In this document: positions 11,108-20,641 of the stretch, piece after piece
Layout: the number at the start of each line of letters is the position of its first letter
How positions within the stretch are numbered: position 1 is the first letter of the stretch
NCBI GenBank assembly: GCA_028289545.1
Contig: JANQPG010000103.1
Coordinates: 1-64,000 of the forward strand
Length of the DNA: 64,000 bases
DNA from: Woeseiaceae bacterium
GTDB taxonomy: Bacteria > Pseudomonadota > Gammaproteobacteria > Steroidobacterales > Woeseiaceae
Direction of reading: 5' to 3'
Made by a program: the position numbers and the translations under genes
Notes under the pieces: model-generated
Databases searched by the model: none
Seen by the model: only the letters and a program-made list of their open reading frames with translations
What the model was told of the DNA's origin: nothing

Positions 11108-12415
11108 CTACAACATGCCGGCTCTTTTGATCGCGAGATAGCGGCTGGTAATGGCCGCCGGTAAGTCTTCGCTCAGGCAGTCCTCGACGAACACGCCTTT
11201 TGCCCGCAGCAGATTCTGCGATTCCCGGCGCTGCTCGAGGTACTGGCTCGTCGCGGCAACCGCAAGCGCGTCCTCGAAGCTGCCGACCGGCTTTTGCAGG
11301 CGTTCATCCAGCGCTCGTTCGCGCAGCGAGGCGAGCATGACGAGGTGCCGCCTGCGCAGCAGGTTGGTTGCCACCCGCAGATCTTCGGAGTCCTCTTCGC
11401 GGATGTTGGTCAGGAAGACGACCAGCGCGCGGCGGCGCTGACGCACCGCAAGCTCGGTAGCCGCCGCAATGTAGTCGATCTCGACGGCCTCGGGCTGCAC
11501 GTCGTAGACGTGGTTGAGTAAGCCGTTCACGGCGTCCATGCCCTTACGGGGCTGCCGCCAGCGCCGCGTCTCACCGACGGTCATGACGCCCGCCGAATCA
11601 CCCTGGCGCAGCGCTACGTAGCTCATGAGCAGCATGGCGTTGAGGGCGTGATCGAAGTGACTCAGTTCCGCGTCGCGCGCCAACATCCGGCGACCGGCGT
11701 CGAGCACAAACACGATTTGCTGGTCGCGCTCGTCCTGATACTCGCGCGCGATCAGCCGCGACATGCGCGAGGTCGCCTTCCAGTCGATCGCGCGCAGGCT
11801 GTCGCTTTCCCGGTAGTCGCGCAGCTGATGAAACTCGATACCTTCGCCGCGACGACGGCTCATTCGCACGCCGGCGAGCTTCAGGTGATTGTCCACCTCG
11901 TAAGCCAGGAGCTTCTTGATCGTCGAATAATTGGGATAGACGCGGACTTCCGCCTCGAGGGGCACGCGGACGCGTCGCCACCACAACCAGAGCGGCGACG
12001 CAACGCGAAGCTCGGTTGCGGGGAACGTGAACGGACCTCGCTCGGTCGGACGCAGCTCGTAGGCAATGTCGACGAACTGGCCCGCGGGCAAGGAGATCGT
12101 CACGGGCATGCCCCGTGCGTTAAACGATTGCGGGTAGGCATCGTATACGGCGACGATCAACTGACGACGGGCGCGACGGTTTTCCAGGGTCAACCGTACC
12201 TGCACCCAGCTGGCCAGCGACATCGACGACGGCAGTTTGCGGCTGACGTCGGGCAGCGGACTGCGATAAGCAAGCACCGCGTCGACAAGCATGAACACGG
12301 CGATACCCGCCACGCACAACCACCAGACGGCACCGAGTTGCGGTACGACTATCGCCGCTACCGCAAGCAGCGCCAGCAGCAGCAACAGCGCAAACAGTCC
12401 CGAGCGTGGAATCAC
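11108..12415 (-). CDS. DUF58 domain protein
   Basis: A 435-residue protein with two N-terminal membrane spans (about residues 7-48) and a DUF58 core recognised by GEGIEFHQLRDY and DSLRAIDWKATSR, followed by a VWA-like region starting QQIVFVLDAGR. DUF58 proteins nearly always accompany MoxR ATPases and are thought to be their membrane-side partners in protein maturation. The GTG start overlaps the stop of the MoxR gene (GTGA). It is the last gene of the six-gene cluster 11108-17760. Function in this organism is not known. Confidence 0.9.
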   Translation of the reverse strand: MIPRSGLFALLLLLALLAVAAIVVPQLGAVWWLCVAGIAVFMLVDAVLAYRSPLPDVSRKLPSSMSLASWVQVRLTLENRRARRQLIVAVYDAYPQSFNARGMPVTISLPAGQFVDIAYELRPTERGPFTFPATELRVASPLWLWWRRVRVPLEAEVRVYPNYSTIKKLLAYEVDNHLKLAGVRMSRRRGEGIEFHQLRDYRESDSLRAIDWKATSRMSRLIAREYQDERDQQIVFVLDAGRRMLARDAELSHFDHALNAMLLMSYVALRQGDSAGVMTVGETRRWRQPRKGMDAVNGLLNHVYDVQPEAVEIDYIAAATELAVRQRRRALVVFLTNIREEDSEDLRVATNLLRRRHLVMLASLRERALDERLQKPVGSFEDALAVAATSQYLEQRRESQNLLRAKGVFVEDCLSEDLPAAITSRYLAIKRAGML

Positions 12416-13386
12416 TGACGCGGCGCGCTCACGGTGTTCAGCAAGTCGCCCAGGATATCGTCCGGGCGATAGGCTTCGATCTCGAGTTCCGGCGCAAGCG
12501 CAATACGATGGCGGAGTGCCGGTATGGCAATCTTCCGAATATCGTCCGGTGTCGCAAAATCACGGCCCGCCATGACGGCAACGGCGCGCGCGGCGCGAAT
12601 CAACGCAATCGAGCCGCGTGGACCGGCGCCCATGCGTATGCCGCTGGCCTCGCGGGTTTCTCGAACAATGCGAACCGCGTAATCCACGACGCTGGCGTCG
12701 ACCCGCGTGCCCGCGACGAGCTTGCGGGCCGCAACAACGTGTGCCGGGCTCATGACCGTCTGAACCCCCTCGACGTCGAGTGCGTCACCGACGCGGCCGC
12801 CGGTCACGGCCGTGACAATCTTGATCTCGTCGTCGTGTGCCGGGTAGTCGATCAGCACTTTGAGCAGGAAACGATCGAGCTGCGCCTCGGGCAGCGGATA
12901 CGTGCCTTCGTGTTCGACGGGGTTCTGCGTCGCCACCGTCATGAACGGCGGATCGAGCGGTGAAGACTGGCCTTCGATCGTCACCTGGTTTTCCTGCATG
13001 ACCTCGAGTAGCGCCGCCTGCGTTTTAGCCGGTGCGCGGTTGATCTCGTCGGCAAGCAACAGATGGGTAAACACCGGGCCGCGGCGAATGCGAAAGCGCT
13101 CGGACTTGGGGTCGTAGACGGCGTGGCCGCTGACGTCGCTCGGCATCAGATCGGGCGTAAACTGTATCCGCGAAAATTTACCGCCAAACGCCTCCGCCAT
13201 CGCTTTCACGAGCAGCGTCTTGCCGAGTCCCGGCACACCTTCGAGCAGGACGTGCCCGCCGGACAGCAACGCAATCACAATCCCGTCGACCACCTCCTGC
13301 TGACCGACGAATGCGCGTGAGATTTCGCTCCGCATTTGCCCGACAAGCTCGCGCAGCTGTCCACCCTCGGAGGAGGTCTCGTTCAT
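12412..13386 (-). CDS. MoxR-family AAA+ ATPase
   Basis: A 324-residue AAA_3 ATPase. Walker A is GVPGLGKT, Walker B is LLLADEINRAP, sensor 1 lies in FMTVATQNPVEHEGTYPLPEAQ (overlapping short blocks) and a lid domain follows. MoxR proteins act as chaperone-like ATPases for assembly of membrane or secreted complexes with VWA-domain partners. It overlaps DUF4350 upstream (ATGA) and DUF58 downstream (GTGA), indicating translational coupling. Confidence 0.94.
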   Translation of the reverse strand: MNETSSEGGQLRELVGQMRSEISRAFVGQQEVVDGIVIALLSGGHVLLEGVPGLGKTLLVKAMAEAFGGKFSRIQFTPDLMPSDVSGHAVYDPKSERFRIRRGPVFTHLLLADEINRAPAKTQAALLEVMQENQVTIEGQSSPLDPPFMTVATQNPVEHEGTYPLPEAQLDRFLLKVLIDYPAHDDEIKIVTAVTGGRVGDALDVEGVQTVMSPAHVVAARKLVAGTRVDASVVDYAVRIVRETREASGIRMGAGPRGSIALIRAARAVAVMAGRDFATPDDIRKIAIPALRHRIALAPELEIEAYRPDDILGDLLNTVSAPRQ

Positions 13387-14552
13387 AACTTTTTCCTTAA
13401 GGTTTGTAGCAACTGAATGCTCTCGGTGAAATCGCGCGCAGGCATCTCGCCGCCGCTCAGCGCGTCGAGGATGTCCTGTGCATCGAGGCCGGTCATGTGC
13501 GCCAGCGTTTCGGCCTGTTTCGCCCGCGGCTGGCGGGTGAGTCCCGGGTGCCGGCGCTCGGCCTCGTGCAAGGTGGCGCGAACCGTATCGTCGATCAGCG
13601 CAGCAGCGCCGTCATAGCGCCAGCCGAAGCGTCCGGCGGCCGCAACGTGTTCGCCGATCGACCGGCGGGTATCCGGCTGGGCCTCGACGAGCGGACCAAA
13701 GCGCGGCATTCGCGACCAGAGCCAGAACACGAGTATCAGCGCCAGGGTCGACAGAAGGTAGGGCGCCGCGTCGAGGATCACTTTCCACAGCGGCGGAAAC
13801 GACATCTGGTAAACAAACCATACTTTCCCGGGCACGACGTAACCGGCGACGACGTCAAGCAGGAGGCGGGCATGATCCGCCTCGTTGAGCCAGTAGTTAT
13901 TAAAGTAATACTCGCTGGCGACCGCCGTCACGTAACCATTGCCTTCCGCTCTGCGTAGCGCAATGTTGCCGAGATCGTCGTAAAGACTTGCGCTGGCGTC
14001 GGCATCGAACGCCTCGAGCCGGTAGGGCGTTGCCGACAGGTCGACCTCATAATCGACCTCGTCTTCGGGCGCTTCGGTGTCGGCATCGGCAACCTCTTCA
14101 TCACCGGTATCCCCCCCTCCGGCCTCCTCGTCGACGCCATCCTCGGCCAGATCGTTGGTTGGCAGCATCGTCAGGCCAAACTCGGTGAACAGCACGTCGA
14201 CGTTCACATCGTCGTCTCTCGGCGGCAGCAGCACGAGGTGACCACCTTCGATGCTTACCCAGTCATAGAGGCTGGCCAGTTCGACGGACTCCGTCAGCAC
14301 CGGATTGGCATACACAATCAGAGTGTCGGTGCCGGGCGGCAGCCACTCGCTCGGTCTGAAAGTCTCGCGCGAATCCGCTTCGATATCGAGCTCGTTGAGC
14401 AGGCGCTCGGCGGCGAGAAACGGGTTGTAGCGGGCCTCACCGGAGAACCCCACGTAGAACTCCTGGCTTTGCCGCTCGTGAGTCATCAGGAACCAGCCGA
14501 CCAGGCCGGCAATGACGAGGCTCAATACGATGCCGCCGATTCGTGAGTTCAC
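13383..14552 (-). CDS. DUF4350-like membrane protein of the MoxR cluster
   Basis: A 389-residue protein with an N-terminal membrane anchor (about residues 7-23), a periplasmic domain that resembles a glutamine-amidotransferase-like fold (NPFLAAERLL, DTLIVYANP, GGHLVLLPP), an acidic linker rich in D/E (about residues 125-165) and a second membrane span around residues 265-285 (PYLLSTLALILVFWLW). A C-terminal cytoplasmic part follows. DUF4350 proteins occur between DUF4129 and MoxR genes in this type of cluster. The GTG start overlaps the stop of the DUF4129 gene. Confidence 0.82.
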   Translation of the reverse strand: MNSRIGGIVLSLVIAGLVGWFLMTHERQSQEFYVGFSGEARYNPFLAAERLLNELDIEADSRETFRPSEWLPPGTDTLIVYANPVLTESVELASLYDWVSIEGGHLVLLPPRDDDVNVDVLFTEFGLTMLPTNDLAEDGVDEEAGGGDTGDEEVADADTEAPEDEVDYEVDLSATPYRLEAFDADASASLYDDLGNIALRRAEGNGYVTAVASEYYFNNYWLNEADHARLLLDVVAGYVVPGKVWFVYQMSFPPLWKVILDAAPYLLSTLALILVFWLWSRMPRFGPLVEAQPDTRRSIGEHVAAAGRFGWRYDGAAALIDDTVRATLHEAERRHPGLTRQPRAKQAETLAHMTGLDAQDILDALSGGEMPARDFTESIQLLQTLRKKL

Positions 14553-16072
14553 GATGACGCCTCGCCGTAGTGTTCGGGCCAGGCGTTGAGCAGGCTTTCG
14601 ACCTCTTCCGTCGACGGCACACGCGCACCGTACGCCAGCATGACCCAGGCCTCGACGATACGTCGGAACAGACCGCTCTGCGCAGCCTCCGCCTGCGCCG
14701 CGACCGCGGCCAGACAGCCGCCTTCGGTTGCGCTGACCGGGAGACGCACGCCGTAACGGCGAACGAGTTCAAAAACGCTGGCCCGGTAAAGCAGCGACAG
14801 TGCCGCGCGGCGGTCACCGCGCTGCCACAGCGCCCGGACGCTCGCGGGTATGTCGTCGGGCAGCTCCTCGGCGCGAACTTCGCCGCTCGCGAGCATGACG
14901 CGCGCCGATCGTTGCCGGACGGGCGAGCCGGCGAGCAGGTACGGCAGCCAGTAGTGCCGGGTCAGGAACACGAGCAGAACGACCAGCGCCGCCAGAATCC
15001 ACACGCCGAACTCGACAATCAGCGCAAACAGGTCGCCTATGCTTCGCATGGTGTCGCGGAACGCGGAGTCGTCGCCGGACGCCTCTCGCTCAGTCGCGGG
15101 ATTCTTGCGCACCCAGGTCTCGCGCGTCTCCATGGTATTCAGCGCTTCGGTTTCGAATACGGCGTCGAGTTCGTCTGTTATGTCGTCACTCGTCCAGAAT
15201 CCCGAAAAGCCGGGGTCGCTTCCGCTTGCGCTGTCGTCCTGGGCGTACGCCTGGGAACCGCCAATCGATACGGCAAGGCCCACCGCCAGGAGCGCGGCGG
15301 CCGTTGTGGCGGCGGCCGCGCGCTTCGTGGCCATGCGCCGGAACACCAGCTCGATGTCCCAGGCCTCGAGGCGGGTACGGCAATTGATGTAGAGACCAAA
15401 CCCGGCACCGACAAACCACGGTTGCAGCAGCGACTGCGCGAGGTAGAACAACAGCAGGTTGGCCGCCTCGGCGTGGCGGCTCTCGGACTCGTACAGATAC
15501 TCGAGCCAGTCGAGAGGCCCTTCGAGGCGGTACTCCGGCGGGATAAACGCCAGGAACCCCAGGATGATGCCGATGTAGGCGGCGCTCCACAGGTGGTGAT
15601 AGGCAACCGTAACGCCCATGCCGTGATTGAGGACATGTGCGTTCAGCACTTTGGAACGTTGCCGGCGCGTAGCACCGCCCAGCTGTTCGAGCTGGGTGAT
15701 CGGCATGGCAACCGAGCGCGCAAAGTGCAGACGTTTAGGGGTCAGCAGGAACAAACGATTGCGCCAGGCGAATCCGGGTGCGCGCCTCACTGTTTTGCCG
15801 ACGTCCGCGTCGCCTCCGAACAGGCGGCGCGCAATCACGTCCAGGATGGGACCGTCCAGTACCGGCTCAAGCCACCAGTAGATCAGTATCGCGAAACCCG
15901 GCCACGGCGTTGCGTAGATCCACAGGAGCGCGAACAACAACAACGGCAGCGACGTTGCAAACCAGACCTGATACACCGCCGCCGCGTCGCGGCGCACCAG
16001 CCGGACGCCAAAGTCGGCTGCTTCCCACGGGCTGCGCGGTCTGAGCACGGCGGTGACCTTATCGAGGTTCAT
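14549..16072 (-). CDS. multi-span membrane protein with C-terminal DUF4129 domain
   Basis: A 507-residue protein. The N-terminal half has several membrane spans (LPLLLFALLWIYATPW, FAILIYWWLEPV, AAYIGIILGFLAF and others). A long loop, another span (FGVWILAALVVLLVFL) and a DUF4129 domain (LLYRASVFELVRRYGVRLP onwards) complete it. Start at 16072 (MNLDKVTAV) is preferred because residues encoded further upstream are read through the SpoIIM-like gene and look random. It overlaps that gene by 14 bases. Role unknown; probably a membrane scaffold of the MoxR system. Confidence 0.82.
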   Translation of the reverse strand: MNLDKVTAVLRPRSPWEAADFGVRLVRRDAAAVYQVWFATSLPLLLFALLWIYATPWPGFAILIYWWLEPVLDGPILDVIARRLFGGDADVGKTVRRAPGFAWRNRLFLLTPKRLHFARSVAMPITQLEQLGGATRRQRSKVLNAHVLNHGMGVTVAYHHLWSAAYIGIILGFLAFIPPEYRLEGPLDWLEYLYESESRHAEAANLLLFYLAQSLLQPWFVGAGFGLYINCRTRLEAWDIELVFRRMATKRAAAATTAAALLAVGLAVSIGGSQAYAQDDSASGSDPGFSGFWTSDDITDELDAVFETEALNTMETRETWVRKNPATEREASGDDSAFRDTMRSIGDLFALIVEFGVWILAALVVLLVFLTRHYWLPYLLAGSPVRQRSARVMLASGEVRAEELPDDIPASVRALWQRGDRRAALSLLYRASVFELVRRYGVRLPVSATEGGCLAAVAAQAEAAQSGLFRRIVEAWVMLAYGARVPSTEEVESLLNAWPEHYGEASS

Positions 16073-17042
16073 TACGACCCAACAGCAGAAGGTACCCGTA
16101 GGTGAGCACCCAGAACACGGTGCCCACGGTGTATTTGACCCAGGTCGGCGGCCAGCTCGTCGACGACCAGAACGCCTCGATGAACGCTGCCAGGAGCAGC
16201 ATGGCGGTGCCGCCGTAGACGAGCGGCAACGCGTCGCTGGCGGCATCGCGCACGGCGTGCCAGCGGCGCTTGCGGCCCGGCGCAATCGCCTTGAGGCTCA
16301 GCATGAGTCCGGCGGCGCCGAAGATGACGATCGCCGTCAACTCCGGAGCGCCGTGCGCGATCACAAAGGTCCAGAACGTCGAGGTATAGCCCGCGACGGT
16401 GAGGTGTGTCGCCACCGCACCGAAATACAGGCCGTTGAAGATAAGAAAAAACAGGCTGCCGAGCCCGAACAAGAGGCCGCCCGCGAAAGTCTGGAAGCCG
16501 ATCGAAATGTTGTTGTAGACGTAGTAGCCGAACATCATGAGGTCGGTGTCGGACTGCCGCTCGCGTCCCAGGCGATCGTTGTCCGGGTCGTACATCGTCT
16601 CCATGCTGAAGACCGTGCCCGGATCGAGCAACGAGTAGATCAGCGCCGGCTGCAGGATGACCGCCAGCGCCATACCGAGTGCGGGCAGATAGAACACCAG
16701 GTGCGAGGCCAGCACATAACGCCAGTGGCGGCGAAAAGCGGCGGGGAAATCGTTGGCGAAAAAGCGTGCGGTCGCGGAGAAAAACGGCAGCCGCGCCCGG
16801 TACATGTGCTGGTGCCCGTCGAGCGCCAGCTGATTGAGCCTTTGCTGTAAACCGGCGCTGTAACGCCTGGCGCGCGCCAGCGCGAGATGATGACAGACCT
16901 TGCGATACAGACCGGGAAAGTCGCGGCCGATCGATTCCCCGTCGTCCAGCTTATCGACGCGGCGCGTGTTGAGCGCCTCTATCCACGCCTCCATCTGCTC
17001 CCACGCAGCCTGGTTCTGTTTTTCGAACGCTTCCTGCTTCAT
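16059..17042 (-). CDS. SpoIIM-like (DUF95) membrane protein
   Basis: A 327-residue protein resembling the stage II sporulation protein M family, found widely outside spore formers. A soluble helical N-terminal region of about 110 residues (LYRKVCHHLALARAR) is followed by roughly six membrane spans. The signature FGYYVYNNISIGFQTFAGG and the Gly/Phe-rich GLLFGLGSLFFLIFNG are typical. It lies between the RDD and DUF4129 genes. The name reflects sequence family and not a sporulation function. Confidence 0.88.
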   Translation of the reverse strand: MKQEAFEKQNQAAWEQMEAWIEALNTRRVDKLDDGESIGRDFPGLYRKVCHHLALARARRYSAGLQQRLNQLALDGHQHMYRARLPFFSATARFFANDFPAAFRRHWRYVLASHLVFYLPALGMALAVILQPALIYSLLDPGTVFSMETMYDPDNDRLGRERQSDTDLMMFGYYVYNNISIGFQTFAGGLLFGLGSLFFLIFNGLYFGAVATHLTVAGYTSTFWTFVIAHGAPELTAIVIFGAAGLMLSLKAIAPGRKRRWHAVRDAASDALPLVYGGTAMLLLAAFIEAFWSSTSWPPTWVKYTVGTVFWVLTYGYLLLLGRNEPR

Positions 17043-17085
17043 GGCCCGCTACCCGCATCCAGCCCGCGTGACGTTTGAACGTGCT

Positions 17086-17760
17086 TCATTGGCCGCTACC
17101 CGCGATCCAGCTCGCGTGACGCTTGAGCGTGTCCGAGTCGACCTGGCCCAGCACCGGTTCGAGCAGCGACGCAAGTTCGGCGACGCGCTCGTCGTTCATT
17201 CTCGGCGCCCGTTCCGCATAGCTGACGATGGCCTGCTGCTCGACGGCCGACAGCGGCACGGTAATGGGCAACGGTTTGTCGGCGCCGGCCCGCATGGGCG
17301 GCACAACCGCCGTGTCGTAGACGACGATGGTGCCCGCCGCCAGATCGCCGAGACGCTGGAAGCGCGCGCTCAGGGAAACGCTCAGCAGACCAAGGAGGTA
17401 CGTGCCCGGCAGCAGGTCAATGAAGCGCAGTAGATTGCGTATCGTCGATCCGGACCAGCCGACAGGCGTGCCGTTGAGATTGACGACGCGCACGCCCAAC
17501 GCCTTTTTGCCGGGCGTTGCGCCGTTGAGGAACACTTCGAAGAGCACGTTGTAGAGCCACAGGAGCGTAAACGCCAGCAGCAGCATCAAACCCACGCCGG
17601 CGCCGCCGAACACCAGGAACGCGGTGCTGCCGAATGACGCCACAATGAGTTTGATCATGGCATCGATGAGCCATGCCAGGGATCGCGCGGCGAGGCCGGC
17701 GACGGGCAGCTTGAGCTCAACGCCCTCGGGTGTTGCTATGTCGTGGGTGGTGTCCAGCAA
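17086..17760 (-). CDS. RDD-family membrane protein
   Basis: A protein of about 224 residues with an RDD domain: AGLAARSLAWLIDAMIKL carries the Arg and Asp of the first span, and GATPGKKALGVRVV plus a final RLGDLAAGTIVV block complete the family pattern. RDD proteins are small membrane proteins often found with SpoIIM and MoxR genes. The start is uncertain: TTG at 17760 (next to another TTG at 17763) gives an N-terminus LLDTTHDIATPEGVEL that looks conserved, while no ATG is suitably placed. It is the first gene of the cluster, 43 bases before the SpoIIM-like gene. Confidence 0.82.
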   Translation of the reverse strand: MLDTTHDIATPEGVELKLPVAGLAARSLAWLIDAMIKLIVASFGSTAFLVFGGAGVGLMLLLAFTLLWLYNVLFEVFLNGATPGKKALGVRVVNLNGTPVGWSGSTIRNLLRFIDLLPGTYLLGLLSVSLSARFQRLGDLAAGTIVVYDTAVVPPMRAGADKPLPITVPLSAVEQQAIVSYAERAPRMNDERVAELASLLEPVLGQVDSDTLKRHASWIAGSGQ

Positions 17761-17876
17761 CAAGCGGCTCTGTGCGGTAGGAATGCCTAGTGTAAGCAAA
17801 CGGCTGCGCAGTACCAACGACAAGCGCACACTCCGGCTCTGCCGGCGGTTGTCGGCAGCGCTTCTGGCAACCGCGA

Positions 17877-18896
17877 TCAGCCGCTGGCTTCGGAACCGAT
17901 GACAACCACGGTGCGCCCGGTGATCTCGCCGTCGAGGTACGCCTGAAACGCCGCGGGCAGCTCTTCGAAGCCGATTGTGGTGTGCCCGATGCGGGCAAGA
18001 CGCGACGGCCTCAGGTCCCCCGCCAGCCGGGACCACACGGCAAGCCTCAGGTCGCGCGGCGTATCGACCGAGTTGATGCCGAGCAGACACACGGCGCGCA
18101 GGATGAAAGGCAGGACGGTTGTGTTTAGCGTCGGGCTGGCCGCCAGTCCAATGCTGGCGATGTTGCCGCCGTAGTCCATGCTGCGCGTCAGCCAGGTCAG
18201 AATGTCGCCGCCCAGGTTGTCGATGGCGCCCGCCCACTGCGCTTTCTCCAGCGGCCGTTTACCGAGATCCAGTTCGTCGCGCAGCAGCACGCGACGCGCG
18301 CCGATCGACTTCAGGTAATCCGCCTCGGACGCCTTGCCCGTAACGGCGACGGTTTCGTAACCGCGCCCGTCGAGCATGTCGATGGCGAGACTGCCGACGC
18401 CGCCCGTGGCGCCGGTCACGACGACGGGTCCGTTTTCCGGCCTCTGACTGTTCTGCTCGAGGCGATGAATGGCCAGCGCCGCCGTGTAGCCTGCGGTGCC
18501 GATCTGCATCGCCTCGAAGTTGCTGATCTCCTCCGGCAGGGGCACGCAGGCATCGGCGGGCACGCGCGCAAACTCCGCGTAGCCGCCGTCCCGGGTTTCC
18601 GACAGCCCGCAGCCGTTGACGACAACGCGCAGACCGGGCTCGAGTTCCGAGTCCTCGGACCTGACAATGGTCCCCGCAAGGTCGATGCCGCCGTTCAGCG
18701 GAAACGTTCGCGGTATCCTGCCGGCGCCGGTCGCCGCCAGCGCATCCTTGTAGTTGATGGTCGAGTGGCTGACCCGGATGACGACTTCGCCCGGCGTCAG
18801 GTCGTCGATACGCATATCGGCGAAGTCTGCGCTTACGGCACCGTCGAGCTCGTCGATGCGAAACGCGCGAAAGGTGTCGTCGGAAGACTGTGTCAT
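17877..18896 (-). CDS. AcuI/YhdH-type quinone oxidoreductase (acryloyl-CoA reductase-like)
   Basis: A 339-residue zinc-free medium-chain dehydrogenase. The GroES-like N-terminal domain has STINYKDALAATG and GIDLAGTIV; the nucleotide-binding motif is VVTGATGGVGSLA and the C-terminal part contains GINSVDTP. This is the YhdH/AcuI subgroup, which reduces acryloyl-CoA to propionyl-CoA with NADPH. The nearby prpBCD operon would be able to use that propionyl-CoA, which supports the substrate guess. ATG at 18896 is chosen over an upstream TTG at 18908. It follows the MBL-fold gene by 15 bases. Confidence 0.87.
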   Translation of the reverse strand: MTQSSDDTFRAFRIDELDGAVSADFADMRIDDLTPGEVVIRVSHSTINYKDALAATGAGRIPRTFPLNGGIDLAGTIVRSEDSELEPGLRVVVNGCGLSETRDGGYAEFARVPADACVPLPEEISNFEAMQIGTAGYTAALAIHRLEQNSQRPENGPVVVTGATGGVGSLAIDMLDGRGYETVAVTGKASEADYLKSIGARRVLLRDELDLGKRPLEKAQWAGAIDNLGGDILTWLTRSMDYGGNIASIGLAASPTLNTTVLPFILRAVCLLGINSVDTPRDLRLAVWSRLAGDLRPSRLARIGHTTIGFEELPAAFQAYLDGEITGRTVVVIGSEASG

Positions 18897-18911
18897 GGGT
18901 TTGCTCAAGTG

Positions 18912-19862
18912 TCAGCGAGAAGAAAGCCAAACGTCGAGCCCCTGTGCATTGAGCTCGACGTCGGCGTCGATATGAGTCCCGATGGTTTCCCGGTCCGCCT
19001 CGAAACCGTGCGCCTCGATCCGCTCAGCGAGAAACTCGAAGACGCCGCTTCGAATACGCTCGAGCCGATTGTCCGCTGCGCGGTGCGCCTCGGCTATCGA
19101 GACAAAACCGTCGATGCACTCGTGCAGGTCATTGGCGAGGCGCTCGAGATCGTCAACGCGGCTGTAGTGAGTGAGGTATACGTGTTCCGGCCCGCGCGAC
19201 AGGATTGCCTCGATCGCGGCGTGGGCCGGCTCGGGGTCGAAGTGCACCGGCGTTGTCGAGGGGAAAACGAAAGGACCCGCCGCGGTGTCGAGCGCGCGGT
19301 ACGAGACGCCGAAACTGTCGCCGGTAAAAACGCCGCGGCTCTCCGGGTCGTGGACGCAGTAATGATGCCGCGCGTGACCTTCCGTGTAGAACAGTTCGAG
19401 TCGCCGGGAACCCAGGGTAATCTCCGTGCCGTCGTCGGGCACCATGAGCCGCGACTCGTCGATGGGCAGGATTTCGCCGTAGAGCCGCTCGGTGCGCTTT
19501 TCGCCATACACGGCGCGCGTGCCCGCCATGAGTTTGGAAGGATCGGCCATGTGCCGGCTGCCGCGCGGGTGAACCACGCAGCGCGCATTCGGCAGCGAGC
19601 GCATCAACAGCCCGGCGCCGCCGGCATGGTCGAGATGGATGTGCGTCAGCAGCACGTATTCCACCTGCTCCGGCTCGAGCCCCAGCGCTTCGATGGCCGA
19701 CAGCAGAAACGGCACGCTGTAGTTGGTGCCCGTATCGACAAACGCGGCAGCGCCGTCTTCCACGATTACGTGGCTGGCCGCCAGTCCGGGACGCAGGTAA
19801 TGCGCGTCCACCGAGTACACGCCGGCGCCCTGCGCGGCGACGTGGGCGGGCAGCGCGCTCAC
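18912..19862 (-). CDS. MBL-fold metallohydrolase
   Basis: A 316-residue metallo-beta-lactamase-fold protein. The metal-binding HxHxDH motif is THIHLDHAGG (His74, His76, Asp78, His79), with later ligands in TEGHARHH and FTGDS and a final LTHYS. The two-metal hydrolase fold fits glyoxalase II-like or lactonase-like enzymes, but the substrate cannot be told. The GTG start at 19862 lies 7 bases after the cytochrome c4 stop, and the AcuI-like gene follows closely, so all three may be cotranscribed. Confidence 0.87.
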   Translation of the reverse strand: MSALPAHVAAQGAGVYSVDAHYLRPGLAASHVIVEDGAAAFVDTGTNYSVPFLLSAIEALGLEPEQVEYVLLTHIHLDHAGGAGLLMRSLPNARCVVHPRGSRHMADPSKLMAGTRAVYGEKRTERLYGEILPIDESRLMVPDDGTEITLGSRRLELFYTEGHARHHYCVHDPESRGVFTGDSFGVSYRALDTAAGPFVFPSTTPVHFDPEPAHAAIEAILSRGPEHVYLTHYSRVDDLERLANDLHECIDGFVSIAEAHRAADNRLERIRSGVFEFLAERIEAHGFEADRETIGTHIDADVELNAQGLDVWLSSR

Positions 19863-19869
19863 GCTATTT

Positions 19870-20469
19870 CTACTTCTCGGTGGTTTCGAGACCCTTGAGA
19901 CCGGCGTAGTACGCCGCCAGCGCGCGAATGTCGGCGTCGGTGAGATTGGACGCCATGGGCATCATGAGCACGTTGCTGCGCACACCGTCGCGATACTGCT
20001 TGAGCGCGTGCACGAGGTAGTCCTCGTGCTGCCCCGCCAGGGTCGGCCAGGTCGGCTGCACGCCGATGCCGTTGCCGCCGTGGCAGGCGACGCAGGTCGC
20101 GGCCTTGTCGAATTCGGGTGCCTGCTCGCCACCCGCGGCGATCGTCTCGTTCGGATAGCTCGCAAAGTACGCCGCCAGATCATCGATGTCCTGATCCGAC
20201 AGGCTGACCGCCTGGCCTTGCATCGTGCCGTGATCGCGCTCGCCGTCACGATAACCGCGCAGCGCTGCCGCAATGTAGTCGGCCTTCTGTCCGCCGAGTT
20301 TGGGCACCCGGAAGGATGGATAAGCGTTGCGGTAACCCTCGATACCGTGGCAGCCGAGGCAGGAGTAGGCCAGCACTTCGCCGCGTTCAGCATCACCTTC
20401 CGCAAACACGGGCGCCGCTGAAAAAGCGCCAAGAGCAATCAGAATTGCCCATCGATAAGCCAACTTCAT
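19870..20469 (-). CDS. dihaem cytochrome c4
   Basis: A 199-residue periplasmic cytochrome with a cleavable signal peptide (residues 1-23, ending VFA) and two class I haem domains. The haem-binding motifs are CLGCH (Cys37, Cys40, His41) and CVACH (Cys126, Cys129, His130), and the likely axial Met ligands are in TMQGQ and LMMPMA. Cytochrome c4 passes electrons to terminal oxidases such as cbb3. The two-domain length is typical. It is divergent from the DUF945 gene across a 172-bp gap. Confidence 0.95.
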   Translation of the reverse strand: MKLAYRWAILIALGAFSAAPVFAEGDAERGEVLAYSCLGCHGIEGYRNAYPSFRVPKLGGQKADYIAAALRGYRDGERDHGTMQGQAVSLSDQDIDDLAAYFASYPNETIAAGGEQAPEFDKAATCVACHGGNGIGVQPTWPTLAGQHEDYLVHALKQYRDGVRSNVLMMPMASNLTDADIRALAAYYAGLKGLETTEK

Positions 20470-20641
20470 TCTATCAACCGGTTGTTGTACAAAGAATTTC
20501 GGCGGGTCGCTGCAGGAATGGCGCCCGCGGTTGGCGCTATGGTAGAGACACTGGCAGCGAATATCCAGACGACACGGCGGTCCGCCGCCGCGCGCGTGCT
20601 AGCATCGCTGCTCGAAATTGCCCGCCGGGGGGGCTCAAGGC

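Noticed and set aside
14570-16105. 511-codon open frame antisense to DUF4129
   Set aside because: No family pattern, abundant Arg/Gln/Glu typical of reading a GC-rich gene on the wrong strand.
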